Below, one piece after another: positions 46,766 to 59,125 of a DNA stretch of 64,000 nucleotides. The notes under the pieces are model-generated. The model did no database searches, was not told the DNA's origin, and saw only the letters and a program-made list of their open reading frames with translations. Each line of letters opens with the position of its first letter. Position 1 is the first letter of the stretch. Made by a program: the position numbers and the translations under genes. The DNA comes from Rhabditoides inermis. Its lineage: Eukaryota > Nematoda > Chromadorea > Rhabditida > Rhabditidae. Where the stretch lies: the NCBI GenBank assembly GCA_963966185.1, contig CAWZYM010000327.1, positions 472,501 through 536,500 of the forward strand, in the 5' to 3' direction.

Positions 46766-49025
46766 GTGAAAAAAGACATTAGTCGTACTCTGAAGTCCGT
46801 CTTTTTAAATTGGCATACTGTATTTGAATCTAAGAGATTCCAGTATTTCACTACTCGATGTGTGATAAAACTCTGGCTAAGGGTGGTCTTGGAGATACTC
46901 TGTAATTTCAAGCCATTCAAACGCAATGATGATGATCTTGAATTTGCAAGCATGAAGGGATTGGGAGCGTTTACGAAACCATACAAATAGCTATGAACAA
47001 GGCGCAAATCTGACAAAGTTCTGCGAGTCCACAGTGTGTCAAGCTCCAATTGTTTCAGTCGACATTGATATGACAGTTTCGGGGCAAGCATTCTAGTGAA
47101 GGATCTTTGCACAGCTTCTAATTCGTTAGTTTGAGTTACGTTAAGTGCAAGGAGCACCTCACTACCGTACTCGAGAACTGGTCGTATTTTATATTTATAG
47201 AAGTTAAAAAACAACGACTCATTCCGTTGGAAGGCCATTCGTAATACACCGACTCGTGAAGATGTTTTCTGAATGATTTTTCTGATATGCTCGCTTGGAC
47301 TGAGATCGGATGTGAGATAAATACCAAGATCTTTGATTGAGTCAGTGCAGGCTATTACGGAGCCATCACACGTATATACAGACTTGATGGCACGTTTTCC
47401 AAAATGAATAACTCTGGATTTAGCAGCCGATAGTAAGAGTTGGCGCTCACCAAGCCATTGATGTACATTTACCCAGTCAGTTTCGAGTAATACTTTGAAA
47501 TTGGGAATGTTCTGTGGAATTGACAGTTTCATGTCATCCGCGTACAAGAAGTATTTGCTATGTTTAATAACGGAGCCGATTCCATTTACATAGATGAAGA
47601 AAAGTAGAGGTCCAACAACACTACCTTGTGGTACACCACTAAGAACTGGAATCCAATCTGATAGTCCTGTGCCCACCCTTACCGACTGAGTACGGTCAGA
47701 TAGAAACAGATTTAACCACCGGAGAGTTTTTCCATCAATCTTGTATGACCTGCATACCTCATTTAATCTTCTATGAACAACTGAATCAAACGCCTTTTTA
47801 ATATCTAGATAAATCGTGTCTACCGGTATTTTTTTATCCAAATGTTTAACTAAATATCCTACATATTCAACCATTTGACTTGTTGTGCCTCTACCATCGA
47901 GAAAACCATGCTGCTGTGGATTTATTATGTTGTATTTCCACAAATGACATCGAATGTTATAGCATAGCATTCTCTCAAACACCCGGCTTGCGCAACAGGT
48001 CAACGTAATAGGTCGATAGTTAGTACATTGTGTTTTATCACCACTTTTGAAGACCGGGACAACTATACCCTTACGCCATATTGATGGAATAACACCCTCA
48101 TGAAAACACTGTGAGAAAATTATCGATAGAGGTTCTGCGATGACAACAGCGAGGGCTTGTAAAATAATAGAGGGAATCTCATCTGGTCCACAGGATATTT
48201 TTCTTTTAGTTCTTTTCAGGTATTCGTAAACACAATGGGGACTGAAATCTACGTCTGCTATCGAGTGGGCACCAGGATGGTCTTGTAAATGGAATGGCTC
48301 GTTATTATTTCTCGAGAAGACCGAGCCAAAGAACTCATTGAATAGAGTGGCTCTTTCTCGATCGTCTGAGACTACTCTACCACTACTATCAGTTAGATCC
48401 GGAATGGGGTCAACCGGTGCTAACTTCGATTTTACATATTGCCAGTAGCGCGCAGGAGAGGAACTGTTCAGGATGTGTGCTTCTCGTTCTTGTATGCATT
48501 GTTTGATACTTCGACGATACTCTTTCAGTAAGCACTTATAACGCTCTCGATCCTGTATGCTACTGGAAGTTTTCTGCCGATGGTGCAACCGTCTTACTCT
48601 ATTTTGAAGTTTTTCTAGCCATTTTGGGAATTTTGGAGAGTGATCACGGTTGACTTGTATTTGAGGTATACGGTAGCGTATTGCGTCTTTTATAATGTCA
48701 CAGAATCGGGAATAACGGGAATTTATATCAGAGTCTGACAACTCAGCTGACCAATTCACCAAAGAGAGATCTTGGATAATAGCATTGTAGTCACCGTTAC
48801 GATAGTCATAAGCAGCGTGGGCAGTATCACGCGCTCTTTTGCATATCAACGTCATTTCTCCTTCCACACAACAATGATCAGAATACGCGATCCCCACTCG
48901 CACATTATTGATCAAGGTTCGATCAGTGGAGAGAATTAAATCGAGTATGTTCATGCCACGAGTTGGCTCTGTCACTAGTTGATAGAGACCTAGGGAGTTA
49001 CAATACGAGAGAAAACCTTGTGAGG
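46766..49025 (-). mobile_element. CR1/jockey-like non-LTR retrotransposon ORF, truncated both ends
   Basis: A long minus-strand frame encodes the C-terminal end of an endonuclease domain (ILDLILSTDRTLINN, then YSDHCCVEGEM) followed by a complete reverse transcriptase core. RT motifs include NYRPITLTCCASRVFE, IYLDIKKAFDSVVHRR, LSGVPQGSVVGPLLF and the catalytic FLYADD box, then the thumb region. The 5' end is cut at about 49025. The 3' end is cut at 46766, where the sequence joins inverted duplication A, so the last residues and 3' UTR are lost. Compare the fuller copy at 54258-56804. Confidence 0.85.
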
Positions 49026-49392
49026 ATGCAGTACTTGCGCTTTGAAAATGCCACCGTATACCAGCGCAAGTACTGCATGAACATTGACACGTATGTTTAC
49101 TCCAAGTGCGCCTGTGTTCTGTCACACCGACGCATGAGTGACAGAAAGCGGATGATCGAGCTCAATACCCGGGCACATATCCGGGAACACAAAACTATGG
49201 GAGGAAAACTATAAACGAATGTATTACAATAATAATCTGCGTCACACATCAATAATAAACGTTTAAAACTAAAGGAAAGAGAATACCACATAAAGCACGT
49301 GTTATGGTAGATAGAGGAATGGTATCACCCCGCCTGGATGGTGGGAGTGGAGCGGCGGAGGGAACCGCTCGCTACGCCGCCCCACTTTGTAT

Positions 49393-50290
49393 TTACCCGC
49401 GTGCGATATGTTTTGCTAACAAATTATCATAGAATCCCTTGAGTACAGTGGTGCAGAAGTTCTTCCGAGCGGGCGGGTGCTTGAACGAGTTGAAATTGAT
49501 TGGATGTATGACGCTGAAGGTGGTGTTATAGTAGTCCTCCCAGTGACCCCGCTTGCCATACAGGAACAAGTGACTGGCACTGCGTCGAGCCAATATTAGG
49601 CTCCTTTTTTTCTCTGAGCCCCTACCCTGGTACAATGCCCTGAAACATTAACAACACCTATTGATAAATACGAACATGGTCACAACAAACTAGCCTCAAC
49701 GGTGTCGAAGACACATCGTCTTCGTGGATTCTCATTGGATTTTTACTGGAACCATTCTACTGCAACTTCTACCCGTTTATTGTCATTGTTCACAGGCATT
49801 TCATGTGTGGCGCATCACTTGTGGTGTAATACATTTATTTTATTATAACTAACACACACTACTGATGATCACCTGTCCGACAAAGTGGTTGTCCACAATG
49901 GACACGTGCTCCTGGAGAGAGAGATCCGACAGCTGCTTCGGTGCTTTCTCGACCTTCTTCGCGGCAAGGAGTAGCCTCAACGGTGTCGATGACGTCAGTC
50001 TGAAGTCGGTCGGCGATCTGTGATTTATTACATGATGTGTCACTATCACAGCATAACAATGAACGATGAAACGTACCAGTGCAATAAGCACCATTAGCTC
50101 TGCGCCACGGTTGAAGTGAGCCTGAAAGATGTAAGTATGCAAAACATACAGACCCTCGTATCCCAATGGTGTATAATGGTGTATAATGGTGTAATGGTTT
50201 ATACATTTGTTGTAATCATTATCTCACCATTTCGCCCGAATCCTGCATCTCCTTTCCCATCGTCTCGAGCGTGTGTTGCCCAAACTAGAA
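49393..50290 (-). pseudogene. Exon fragments of an unrecognised gene, left arm
   Basis: Minus-strand segments with splice-like borders: about 50290-50231 (HTLETMGKEMQDSGEM), 50124-50080 (HFNRGAELMVLIAL), 50019-49870 (KKVEKAPKQLSDLSLQEHVS) and 49641-49393 (SASHLFLYGKRGHWEDYYN, ending in a stop). They look like parts of a helical cytoplasmic protein. The frame between segments 2 and 3 cannot be kept simply. An identical set is at 52996-53887. Family not recognised. Confidence 0.4.
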
Positions 50291-50319
50291 AAGATCAAAA
50301 TTTAGATTTGAAAATCATT

Positions 50320-50700
50320 CAATCAATAATAATAATAATAATGGTTTATTCATAGGCGCAGACAAAACACAAAACACGAAATACAAACTGTTGCGGAATG
50401 TACAAAGGTTTAGTGTTTAGTCCCCGGATGGGTCCTTGGAGGGTATTGCTCCCTATAGCAAAGCCTCATCCGGTGGGTAGCATCTTTCGAGAATCTTCTT
50501 CCTTCTTCCATATAGAGTATGCGGCCTTGATTCGTCTTCGAACGCGTGAGCCATATGGACCACGTTGCCTCTAACGTCGAACGTCCTCGAACTTCTCTCG
50601 ACCATTTGCATACTTGCTTACGGTTGATCCATTCGTCATCATCACGTTGCGAAATCCAAGAAATCCGTGAGTTACCCACTAGTGCACTCCCAACAGGCTT
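50320..50700 (-). mobile_element. LINE 3' end with (ATT)n tail
   Basis: On the minus strand an open segment ending REQYPPRTHPGTKH is followed by a 3' UTR and a tail of (att)n at 50325-50343. In the right arm the same tail is at 52938-52956, but there homology stops about 55 bp upstream, at the arm end. Confidence 0.55.
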
Positions 50701-51329
50701 ATTCGGCTCCTCCTTATCGTCTCACAGTGAACGGCTCCGGACATCGATCGATAACAGTGACGTACTTCTCTTCCGGTCGCGGGTGCCGCCGTCGCCCTTC
50801 AGTTCGATTTCGCTTTGTACCTTCTTTTCCTCCAATCGAGAATCCGCGCTTCGCCCTACTAGTGCACTCCCAACAGGCTTAATCGGCGTCGCCTTATCGT
50901 CTCACAGTGAACGGCCTCAATTCGAGAATCAGTTGATACTCCACAGAAACTCATCTCCGAGCGGCGGCGGCGGTGACTTTCATTGTCGTCGGGTAGTCAT
51001 TCGAGGGAGCGCGGGAAGGGGCAACCGCTCGCGGGGACGGGAAAATGAGAAGTGTCATCCAGAATCGATATATTCTGACTCCTGGCATTTGTATGAAATC
51101 AATGATGACTTATGTACATACTTTGACTTGACCACGAATACGTGTGCTGAGAAGTCGTAATGGAAAACGAGAAGAAACGATGTATGCCTCAAAAACAAAT
51201 CGAATAATGCGCAAATGACAGAAATTACAATGATTTGAAAGAAATATAGTATCAACTCTTATCTAGAATTCGTGACACTGGTCAATGCCGCACAGTCGCC
51301 ATAATGACGCAATGACCCGCCTCTCAAGG

Positions 51330-51415
<86 letters not shown>

Positions 51416-51417
51416 CT
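51330..51417. repeat. (CT)n microsatellite
   Basis: A near-pure CT run of about 40 repeats, close to the midpoint between the two arms of inverted duplication B. Confidence 0.9.
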
Positions 51418-52016
51418 CTTCTCTCTTTGTTCCTTGATGTTAATTGTTCTCACAGGTTGAGATACCCTCATTGCTTATTCAGTGAACTCATTTATCACTC
51501 GCCGGCGCGCGCAGGTGTTGGGTGTCCGCATTGTATCTTTGTATCCGCTCATCCCTCTTTCTTCCATAGGGAAGCAATGTGGGGCAAGACAATGTATTAC
51601 TCGTTTCGACAGATATAGCCAATGTAATAGAAATACATATTCGTGAATTATTGAGGCGGTATGATCTGAAGGAATTTATTGAAAACTTGTGACATAGTGA
51701 CATAGAAGAACTAATATCAACATGCTACATGCTGCCCTTTCAGAAGTTCAGGCTGTGGTTCCTTTTGGCGCACTCCCACTGGACTGGCGGAGAGACGGAG
51801 CTGCTCCGTTCCATTTGCACACACGCACTTTTGCATTTTTATAAGTCGTTTGTATAATTTATTTTAAATAAGTTACCATAGCGGGGTACAGTAGGTAGGT
51901 GGCGTTTTTGCTTCCGCCGCCTTGCCCTCGGGCAACCAATCAGCGACGCCGACGGTGCGACGACGAGTCTGCATGACGTGATGAGTTTATTTTTCCCGCC
52001 ATTTGTTGATAGAACT

Positions 52017-52027
52017 CTCTCTCTCTT

Positions 52028-52068
<41 letters not shown>
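52017..52068. repeat. (CT)n microsatellite
   Basis: A second, shorter CT run in the same spacer, interrupted by a few T's. Confidence 0.9.
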
Positions 52069-52069
<1 letters not shown>

Positions 52070-52378
52070 CATATGTCCCCTGCTGGGAATTTGGTCTGAC
52101 TAGCTTTCTCCCGCTGGGATGCACAGTACAGAGCGCACGCGCGGGAGCGGAAGAATAATTCTTTCTCGCGTCACAAGAATACGGTATTATCGCAGCCAGA
52201 ACTGAACAATCAACAGTAAAAAATGCTAGGTTTCTATAATCTCTCCAGCATCATGCAAGAGGGCAACTAAATGGGCAGGGACAACTAAATGTAGTGTTGG
52301 ACGCAGCAGTTTTCTCTCCTCTCTTTTGCATGAGTCAACGTGAATAAAGTATTTTGGCCTGCTATCCCTGCAAATAGG

Positions 52379-52700
52379 CGGCCGCTTTGACTCTTCTTAT
52401 CGCATCTTCATTCCTCTGCGTCGGTTCAACAATGCACGCCTTTTTGTCACTGCCATTGCTTTGCGCGGAAAACCTATTCCAATATTTGTCACTCAAGGTA
52501 TGACGAGTCCAAAACATGTAGTTACTGCTTCACTTGGCTTGGCTTCGAGGAATGTGCGCGCGTTTGTCGCAGACTACAATGATGTGACCTGTCTTACTGG
52601 GGGAGAGACACTGCGGGTGGAAGTATTGCGAGAGAGTGACTATAACGGCTCGACAGAAATGCGATCCAACACGGACCGAGCTTCAGAGTTTACTTTTTAA
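52379..52700 (+). CDS. Open segment, function unknown
   Basis: A plus-strand frame of about 106 codons opens after a possible acceptor (caaatag) and runs to a stop at about 52700. It includes RIFIPLRRFNNARLFVTAIA and VVTASLGLASRNVRAFVADY. Composition looks protein-like, but no family is recognised and no upstream exon is linked. It could be a terminal exon or element debris. Confidence 0.3.
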
Positions 52701-52883
52701 TCTCCTACTGTTTTAAAATATGGTAGTATGAAATGATAGTACGAATTTGTAATATGGCATGAGGTATGATGATATGTGGTAGTAATTCCTAAGTGCCTGT
52801 ATTCATCACTCTGGCAAGACTATACATGTTTCAGTCCTATCGCGTCATTTTCAACGGAAGTGAGAAGGAAGTGAGAAGTCATT

Positions 52884-55800
52884 CCGCAACAGTTTGTATT
52901 TCGTGTTTTGTGTTTTGTCTGCGCCTATGAATAAACCATTATTATTATTATTATTGATTGAATGATTTTCAAATCTAAATTTTGATCTTTTCTAGTTTGG
53001 GCAACACACGCTCGAGACGATGGGAAAGGAGATGCAGGATTCGGGCGAAATGGTGAGATAATGATTACAACAAATGTATAAACCATTACACCATTATACA
53101 CCATTATACACCATTGGGATACGAGGGTCTGTATGTTTTGCATACTTACATCTTTCAGGCTCACTTCAACCGTGGCGCAGAGCTAATGGTGCTTATTGCA
53201 CTGGTACGTTTCATCGTTCATTGTTATGCTGTGATAGTGACACATCATGTAATAAATCACAGATCGCCGACCGACTTCAGACTGACGTCATCGACACCGT
53301 TGAGGCTACTCCTTGCCGCGAAGAAGGTCGAGAAAGCACCGAAGCAGCTGTCGGATCTCTCTCTCCAGGAGCACGTGTCCATTGTGGACAACCACTTTGT
53401 CGGACAGGTGATCATCAGTAGTGTGTGTTAGTTATAATAAAATAAATGTATTACACCACAAGTGATGCGCCACACATGAAATGCCTGTGAACAATGACAA
53501 TAAACGGGTAGAAGTTGCAGTAGAATGGTTCCAGTAAAAATCCAATGAGAATCCACGAAGACGATGTGTCTTCGACACCGTTGAGGCTAGTTTGTTGTGA
53601 CCATGTTCGTATTTATCAATAGGTGTTGTTAATGTTTCAGGGCATTGTACCAGGGTAGGGGCTCAGAGAAAAAAAGGAGCCTAATATTGGCTCGACGCAG
53701 TGCCAGTCACTTGTTCCTGTATGGCAAGCGGGGTCACTGGGAGGACTACTATAACACCACCTTCAGCGTCATACATCCAATCAATTTCAACTCGTTCAAG
53801 CACCCGCCCGCTCGGAAGAACTTCTGCACCACTGTACTCAAGGGATTCTATGATAATTTGTTAGCAAAACATATCGCACGCGGGTAAATACAAAGTGGGG
53901 CGGCGTAGCGAGCGGTTCCCTCCGCCGCTCCACTCCCACCATCCAGGCGGGGTGATACCATTCCTCTATCTACCATAACACGTGCTTTATGTGGTATTCT
54001 CTTTCCTTTAGTTTTAAACGTTTATTATTGATGTGTGACGCAGATTATTATTGTAATACATTCGTTTATAGTTTTCCTCCCATAGTTTTGTGTTCCCGGA
54101 TATGTGCCCGGGTATTGAGCTCGATCATCCGCTTTCTGTCACTCATGCGTCGGTGTGACAGAACACAGGCGCACTTGGAGTAAACATACGTGTCAATGTT
54201 CATGCAGTACTTGCGCTGGTATACGGTGGCATTTTCAAAGCGCAAGTACTGCATCCTCACAAGGTTTTCTCTCGTATTGTAACTCCCTAGGTCTCTATCA
54301 ACTAGTGACAGAGCCAACTCGTGGCATGAACATACTCGATTTAATTCTCTCCACTGATCGAACCTTGATCAATAATGTGCGAGTGGGGATCGCGTATTCT
54401 GATCATTGTTGTGTGGAAGGAGAAATGACGTTGATATGCAAAAGAGCGCGTGATACTGCCCACGCTGCTTATGACTATCGTAACGGTGACTACAATGCTA
54501 TTATCCAAGATCTCTCTTTGGTGAATTGGTCAGCTGAGTTGTCAGACTCTGATATAAATTCCCGTTATTCCCGATTCTGTGACATTATAAAAGACGCAAT
54601 ACGCTACCGTATACCTCAAATACAAGTCAACCGTGATCACTCTCCAAAATTCCCAAAATGGCTAGAAAAACTTCAAAATAGAGTAAGACGGTTGCACCAT
54701 CGGCAGAAAACTTCCAGTAGCATACAGGATCGAGAGCGTTATAAGTGCTTACTGAAAGAGTATCGTCGAAGTATCAAACAATGCATACAAGAACGAGAAG
54801 CACACATCCTGAACAGTTCCTCTCCTGCGCGCTACTGGCAATATGTAAAATCGAAGTTAGCACCGGTTGACCCCATTCCGGATCTAACTGATAGTAGTGG
54901 TAGAGTAGTCTCAGACGATCGAGAAAGAGCCACTCTATTCAATGAGTTCTTTGGCTCGGTCTTCTCGAGAAATAATAACGAGCCATTCCATTTACAAGAC
55001 CATCCTGGTGCCCACTCGATAGCAGACGTAGATTTCAGTCCCCATTGTGTTTACGAATACCTGAAAAGAACTAAAAGAAAAATATCCTGTGGACCAGATG
55101 AGATTCCCTCTATTATTTTACAAGCCCTCGCTGTTGTCATCGCAGAACCTCTATCGATAATTTTCTCACAGTGTTTTCATGAGGGTGTTATTCCATCAAT
55201 ATGGCGTAAGGGTATAGTTGTCCCGGTCTTCAAAAGTGGTGATAAAACACAATGTACTAACTATCGACCTATTACGTTGACCTGTTGCGCAAGCCGGGTG
55301 TTTGAGAGAATGCTATGCTATAACATTCGATGTCATTTGTGGAAATACAACATAATAAATCCACAGCAGCATGGTTTTCTCGATGGTAGAGGCACAACAA
55401 GTCAAATGGTTGAATATGTAGGATATTTAGTTAAACATTTGGATAAAAAAATACCGGTAGACACGATTTATCTAGATATTAAAAAGGCGTTTGATTCAGT
55501 TGTTCATAGAAGATTAAATGAGGTATGCAGGTCATACAAGATTGATGGAAAAACTCTCCGGTGGTTAAATCTGTTTCTATCTGACCGTACTCAGTCGGTA
55601 AGGGTGGGCACAGGACTATCAGATTGGATTCCAGTTCTTAGTGGTGTACCACAAGGTAGTGTTGTTGGACCTCTACTTTTCTTCATCTATGTAAATGGAA
55701 TCGGCTCCGTTATTAAACATAGCAAATACTTCTTGTACGCGGATGACATGAAACTGTCAATTCCACAGAACATTCCCAATTTCAAAGTATTACTCGAAAC

Positions 55801-56517
55801 TGACTGGGTAAATGTACATCAATGGCTTGGTGAGCGCCAACTCTTACTATCGGCTGCTAAATCCAGAGTTATTCATTTTGGAAAACGTGCCATCAAGTCT
55901 GTATATACGTGTGATGGCTCCGTAATAGCCTGCACTGACTCAATCAAAGATCTTGGTATTTATCTCACATCCGATCTCAGTCCAAGCGAGCATATCAGAA
56001 AAATCATTCAGAAAACATCTTCACGAGTCGGTGTATTACGAATGGCCTTCCAACGGAATGAGTCGTTGTTTTTTAACTTCTATAAATATAAAATACGACC
56101 AGTTCTCGAGTACGGTAGTGAGGTGCTCCTTGCACTTAACGTAACTCAAACTAACGAATTAGAAGCTGTGCAAAGATCCTTCACTAGAATGCTTGCCCCG
56201 AAACTGTCATATCAATGTCGACTGAAACAATTGGAGCTTGACACACTGTGGACTCGCAGAACTTTGTCAGATTTGCGCCTTGTTCATAGCTATTTGTATG
56301 GTTTCGTAAACGCTCCCAATCCCTTCATGCTTGCAAATTCAAGATCATCATCATTGCGTTTGAATGGCTTGAAATTACAGAGTATCTCCAAGACCACCCT
56401 TAGCCAGAGTTTTATCACACATCGAGTAGTGAAATACTGGAATCTCTTAGATTCAAATACAGTATGCCAATTTAAAAAGACGGACTTCAGAGTACGACTA
56501 ATGTCTTTTTTCACAAA
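52884..56517. repeat. Inverted duplication B, right arm
   Basis: Reverse complement of 46766-50399. After 56517 the reverse transcriptase frame continues to its natural stop here, whereas the left arm switches to inverted duplication A. Confidence 0.9.
52996..53887 (+). pseudogene. Exon fragments of an unrecognised gene, right arm
   Basis: Identical set to 49393-50290, in plus orientation, with gtgaga and gtacgt donors and cag acceptors between segments. The last open segment (53645-53887) ends in a stop after LLAKHIARG. No start or complete reading frame is seen. Confidence 0.4.
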
Positions 56518-56804
56518 TAACTTCTCTCGTTTTACTGTAGATGACCCCACCCGTATATAAATTGATTGCTCTCAGGCGACTAGGTAGCCCGAGTTTGATT
56601 CCTTCCTGTTCTGGACGGTTGAAGTAGTTTCTGTGTCTGTGTTTGAGATGACAACCCATTCTATGCGCTCGTATGGGTGCCAATGGGCTCTGTCACAGTC
56701 TTCACTTTGTCCCTACTCACGGGTCTGACCGTTAGTTTGTTGGATGCTGTGTATTGTAATTTTGTGATTTCTGATTATGAATGAATACATTATTATTATT
56801 ATTA
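54258..56804 (+). mobile_element. CR1/jockey-like non-LTR retrotransposon, 5'-truncated, intact 3' end
   Basis: Same reverse transcriptase frame as in the left arm (YRPIT, DIKKAFDSV, GVPQGSVVG, YADD). Here it continues past 56517 to a stop at 56560, then a 3' UTR of about 240 bp ending in an (att)n tail at about 56787-56804. The endonuclease domain is mostly missing, so it is a 5'-truncated copy but its RT frame is unbroken. Directly upstream (54200-54253) is a short inverted repeat, agtacttgcgct...agcgcaagtact. Confidence 0.85.
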
Positions 56805-56974
56805 TAATGTGAATTGTATGGTCAACAAATGTCCATCATTCTCGCGCGGCAGCAAGCACATAGCCAATTGTCATTATTACTAACTCGATTCTGACTCAAC
56901 TCTATGTGATTACAGGATTTATTAATATAAGCGATACATATATTAGTTGACTAGTGCATATTGTTCTTGTCTGC

Positions 56975-57722
56975 TCAGCAGCGGCCGCAGGTAAGAGGAC
57001 ATTGCTGGAACGGAAGGGTGAATGGGGGGCATCTCACTGGAGCCAACCTCTGTCATGAGAGCGAAGTAGGCGTTGTTGTTGCACAGGTACGCGAGTCGGG
57101 GACAGTCGCTGACTCCCGTCCTCGGATGCACCTTGTCTACACAGCCAGTCGAAGGGGGCGGGGCACAACGACCACATGTGTTTGGGCACTGCTGAAATCG
57201 AAAAGGTTGACACTAGATGATGACAGAAAGCGAACTATCGTGCTCTACATAGTCCACAGTGTCAGTTATAATCTAAGAGCAACTACGATAAGGCATAAGT
57301 GGCACACTTTTGATCGTGCTCTACACAGATACTGAGACCGTTCTAGTCGTGAGTTCTACAAGATATCAGATGCGTATGCTTGCCGCTGTCATGAAGTCGA
57401 AGTAGCTGGGCTTGTTGCAGTAGGCGGCGGCCCGCGTGCAGTCGGCCACATTCGAGTCCACGCACGCTGAACGACAACAGTCATTCGTAGCACAACCCCC
57501 CCCCCCCTCCCCTCTACTCACTCGTCGTCGATCCCGTTGTCGCCCCACCCGCCGCGCCCGTTTGAAGGAGTGCGTGAGTTCGAGAAACAGTGGTGCGTTT
57601 ACCGTGACGGCACCGGGAGCGGTGGTTCCGCCTGGTGCGGTGGTGGTGGTGGTTGGGGCGACTGTGGTGGTGTCAGTGGCGGCTGCGGCCGAGAGAAGGA
57701 CTGCGATAAGGAAGAGCTGCAT
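56975..57722 (-). CDS. Secreted Thr-rich protein with two ShKT domains
   Basis: Minus-strand exons 57722-57614, 57466-57384, 57191-57048 and 57004-56975 give 121 residues. Residues 1-15 (MQLFLIAVLLSAAAA) form a signal peptide. A Thr/Pro-rich linker follows. Then come two six-cysteine ShKT (SXC) modules: the first starts CVDSNVADC and ends CPNTCGRC, the second starts CVDK and ends CPLTCGRC just before the stop. Each is split by an intron before its C-x3-C-x2-C end. ShKT modules are abundant in nematode secreted proteins, where they bind or regulate partners. The name comes from a sea-anemone peptide and does not by itself mean a toxin. The intron after exon 2 would be GC-AG (gcaagc donor). The donor of exon 1 was chosen to keep phase and is less sure. 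Confidence 0.7.
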
Positions 57723-58493
57723 GGCGAGTGGAGGTGTGAGGAAGACACGCGCAGTCCCTTTTTATACCATCATCCATTCTCCATGGACCCGGATCAGTCA
57801 AACATTTCAGTGGTATCGGGATCATTTTATGCGCATTACTATCGCGCATTACTATTTTAAAAGTGCAAATTACTATCCTAAAGCCGACTTGTTTGCGCAT
57901 GATCTCTAATGATCTTCACATACGATGGTAGTGCAGGAAAGCCCTTTTACAGTAATCTTGTCCCATTCACAGTTCGATATCATATTGCTATCGAGTTCAC
58001 TTGAAACCCTTTCATGAAGGAACAGTATGAATTAATGAGTGTATTAGAGTACCGTATCGGCTACTGTGCGATTAGGCAGTTAGTCTGGTCCGAGATCCAG
58101 GTGTGCTCAGCTGTCGGGTGCATGAATGACAGTGGATACGAGAAAAGGACGAGCGTGGGTGCGTGGGCAAGAGAGTACAGATCCCTTCGCCACGTCATCA
58201 TTCGCGTGTCATCGACCGGAACACGCCAAAGAAGAGCACACAAGACGCTTGAGTTTGCGGATCAATGAAAAGACTCTACACTCACGGGAGTCTAAACAGG
58301 ATTTCAATTTTTGAACTAATTGTACTTTTGAAGTAATATTCTGAACTAATATCAATATTTCGAACTGATTGTACATGTTCTACACAGCTCAGTCATCGAC
58401 TCAACCATATTCGCAATCGCATTCTGAGAAATCATGCATGATCCCCTTTTACAACCCAGGTGCCTTCCTCTCTCCCTCTCCAATGCCGGTAGC
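57723..58493. other. Intergenic, no gene seen
   Basis: Between the start of the ShKT gene and the next plus-strand candidate. Likely holds promoters for both. No specific element recognised. Confidence 0.4.
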
Positions 58494-58769
58494 ATGGAGA
58501 TGGATCGTAAACGGACCAACAGACTGCGAGGAGTGGAGTCAAGACAGCTGTACATAAGGGAACCACCCGTAGAGGATGCGTCACTCTCTCAGAGTATCGA
58601 ATATGTCGGTTCCTCCCTCCCGCTTGGACAGGTCTTCTCTGAATGGATGATGTCTCTTCATCGTCAAGTGAGTGCTTCACTATCCCTTATCAATTTTCCT
58701 CATCTTCTACAGGCGGCCTGCGTCTTCTGCATTCTGATGACCGGAATCGTAGCCCCGTGTCGACTGTAG
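58494..58769 (+). CDS. Small protein (76 aa), two exons, unknown
   Basis: Exon 58494-58667 starts with the ATG of MEMDRKRTNRLRG and joins 58713-58769 in phase across a 45-nt GT-AG intron. The end AACVFCILMTGIVAP is hydrophobic with two Cys, so a tail-anchored or Cys-modified membrane protein is possible. No family recognised. The start may lie further upstream in another exon. Confidence 0.4.
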   Translation: MEMDRKRTNRLRGVESRQLYIREPPVEDASLSQSIEYVGSSLPLGQVFSEWMMSLHRQVSASLSLINFPHLLQAACVFCILMTGIVAPCRL

Positions 58770-58796
58770 CCTTCAAGCACTCCGTCACGTGTTTCA

Positions 58797-59125
58797 TCAG
58801 TTCTTGACCTTCTTGAGAGAGCAGTTGACGTGGAGGCCTCTGTGACTGAGGGAGACGTAACAGGGCAGTCCGTCAGCAGCAGAGCCCTTCACCTTCGCCT
58901 TCTCGCCAACCTCGCACTTCAGCTTCTTGGCATTCTTTCCGAGCTGTCCCTGCACGGAACGCACCGTGTTTGAGTGGATCGTTTGAAGAGGAAGCATGTT
59001 GAGATTGCGGTTGCACTCTAGGTAGAGTCCTTTGTCATAAAACAGAGGACAGCGGCTGGCGAGGGTACGGTAGGTCTGGTTGATGTCACCAATACTAATA
59101 TGAGAGAACTGTGCCGATGAACAGA
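58797..59125 (-). CDS. Terminal exon of a Cys-containing, probably secreted protein
   Basis: A minus-strand exon opens after a cag acceptor near 59145-59155 or 59109 and runs to a stop at 58797. It begins FLVFICSSAQFSH, which looks like the end of a signal peptide, then a chain with spaced Cys (SRCPLFYDKG, LKCEVGEK, LPCYVSLS, VNCSLKK). The first exon with the start codon was not found. Family not recognised. Confidence 0.4.

Larger units (their letters stand above)
46766..50399. repeat. Inverted duplication B, left arm (3634 bp)
   Basis: Reverse complement of 52884-56517. Every region compared is identical, including an open frame of more than 790 codons. The arm ends inside LINE 3' sequence at gttgcggaatg. 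Confidence 0.9.
50400..52883. other. Spacer of inverted duplication B
   Basis: Contains LINE remnants on the left, a direct repeat of about 57 bp (50677-50735 and 50857-50914), long (CT)n tracts at 51330-51417 and 52017-52068, and an unassigned open segment near 52379-52700. Confidence 0.6.
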
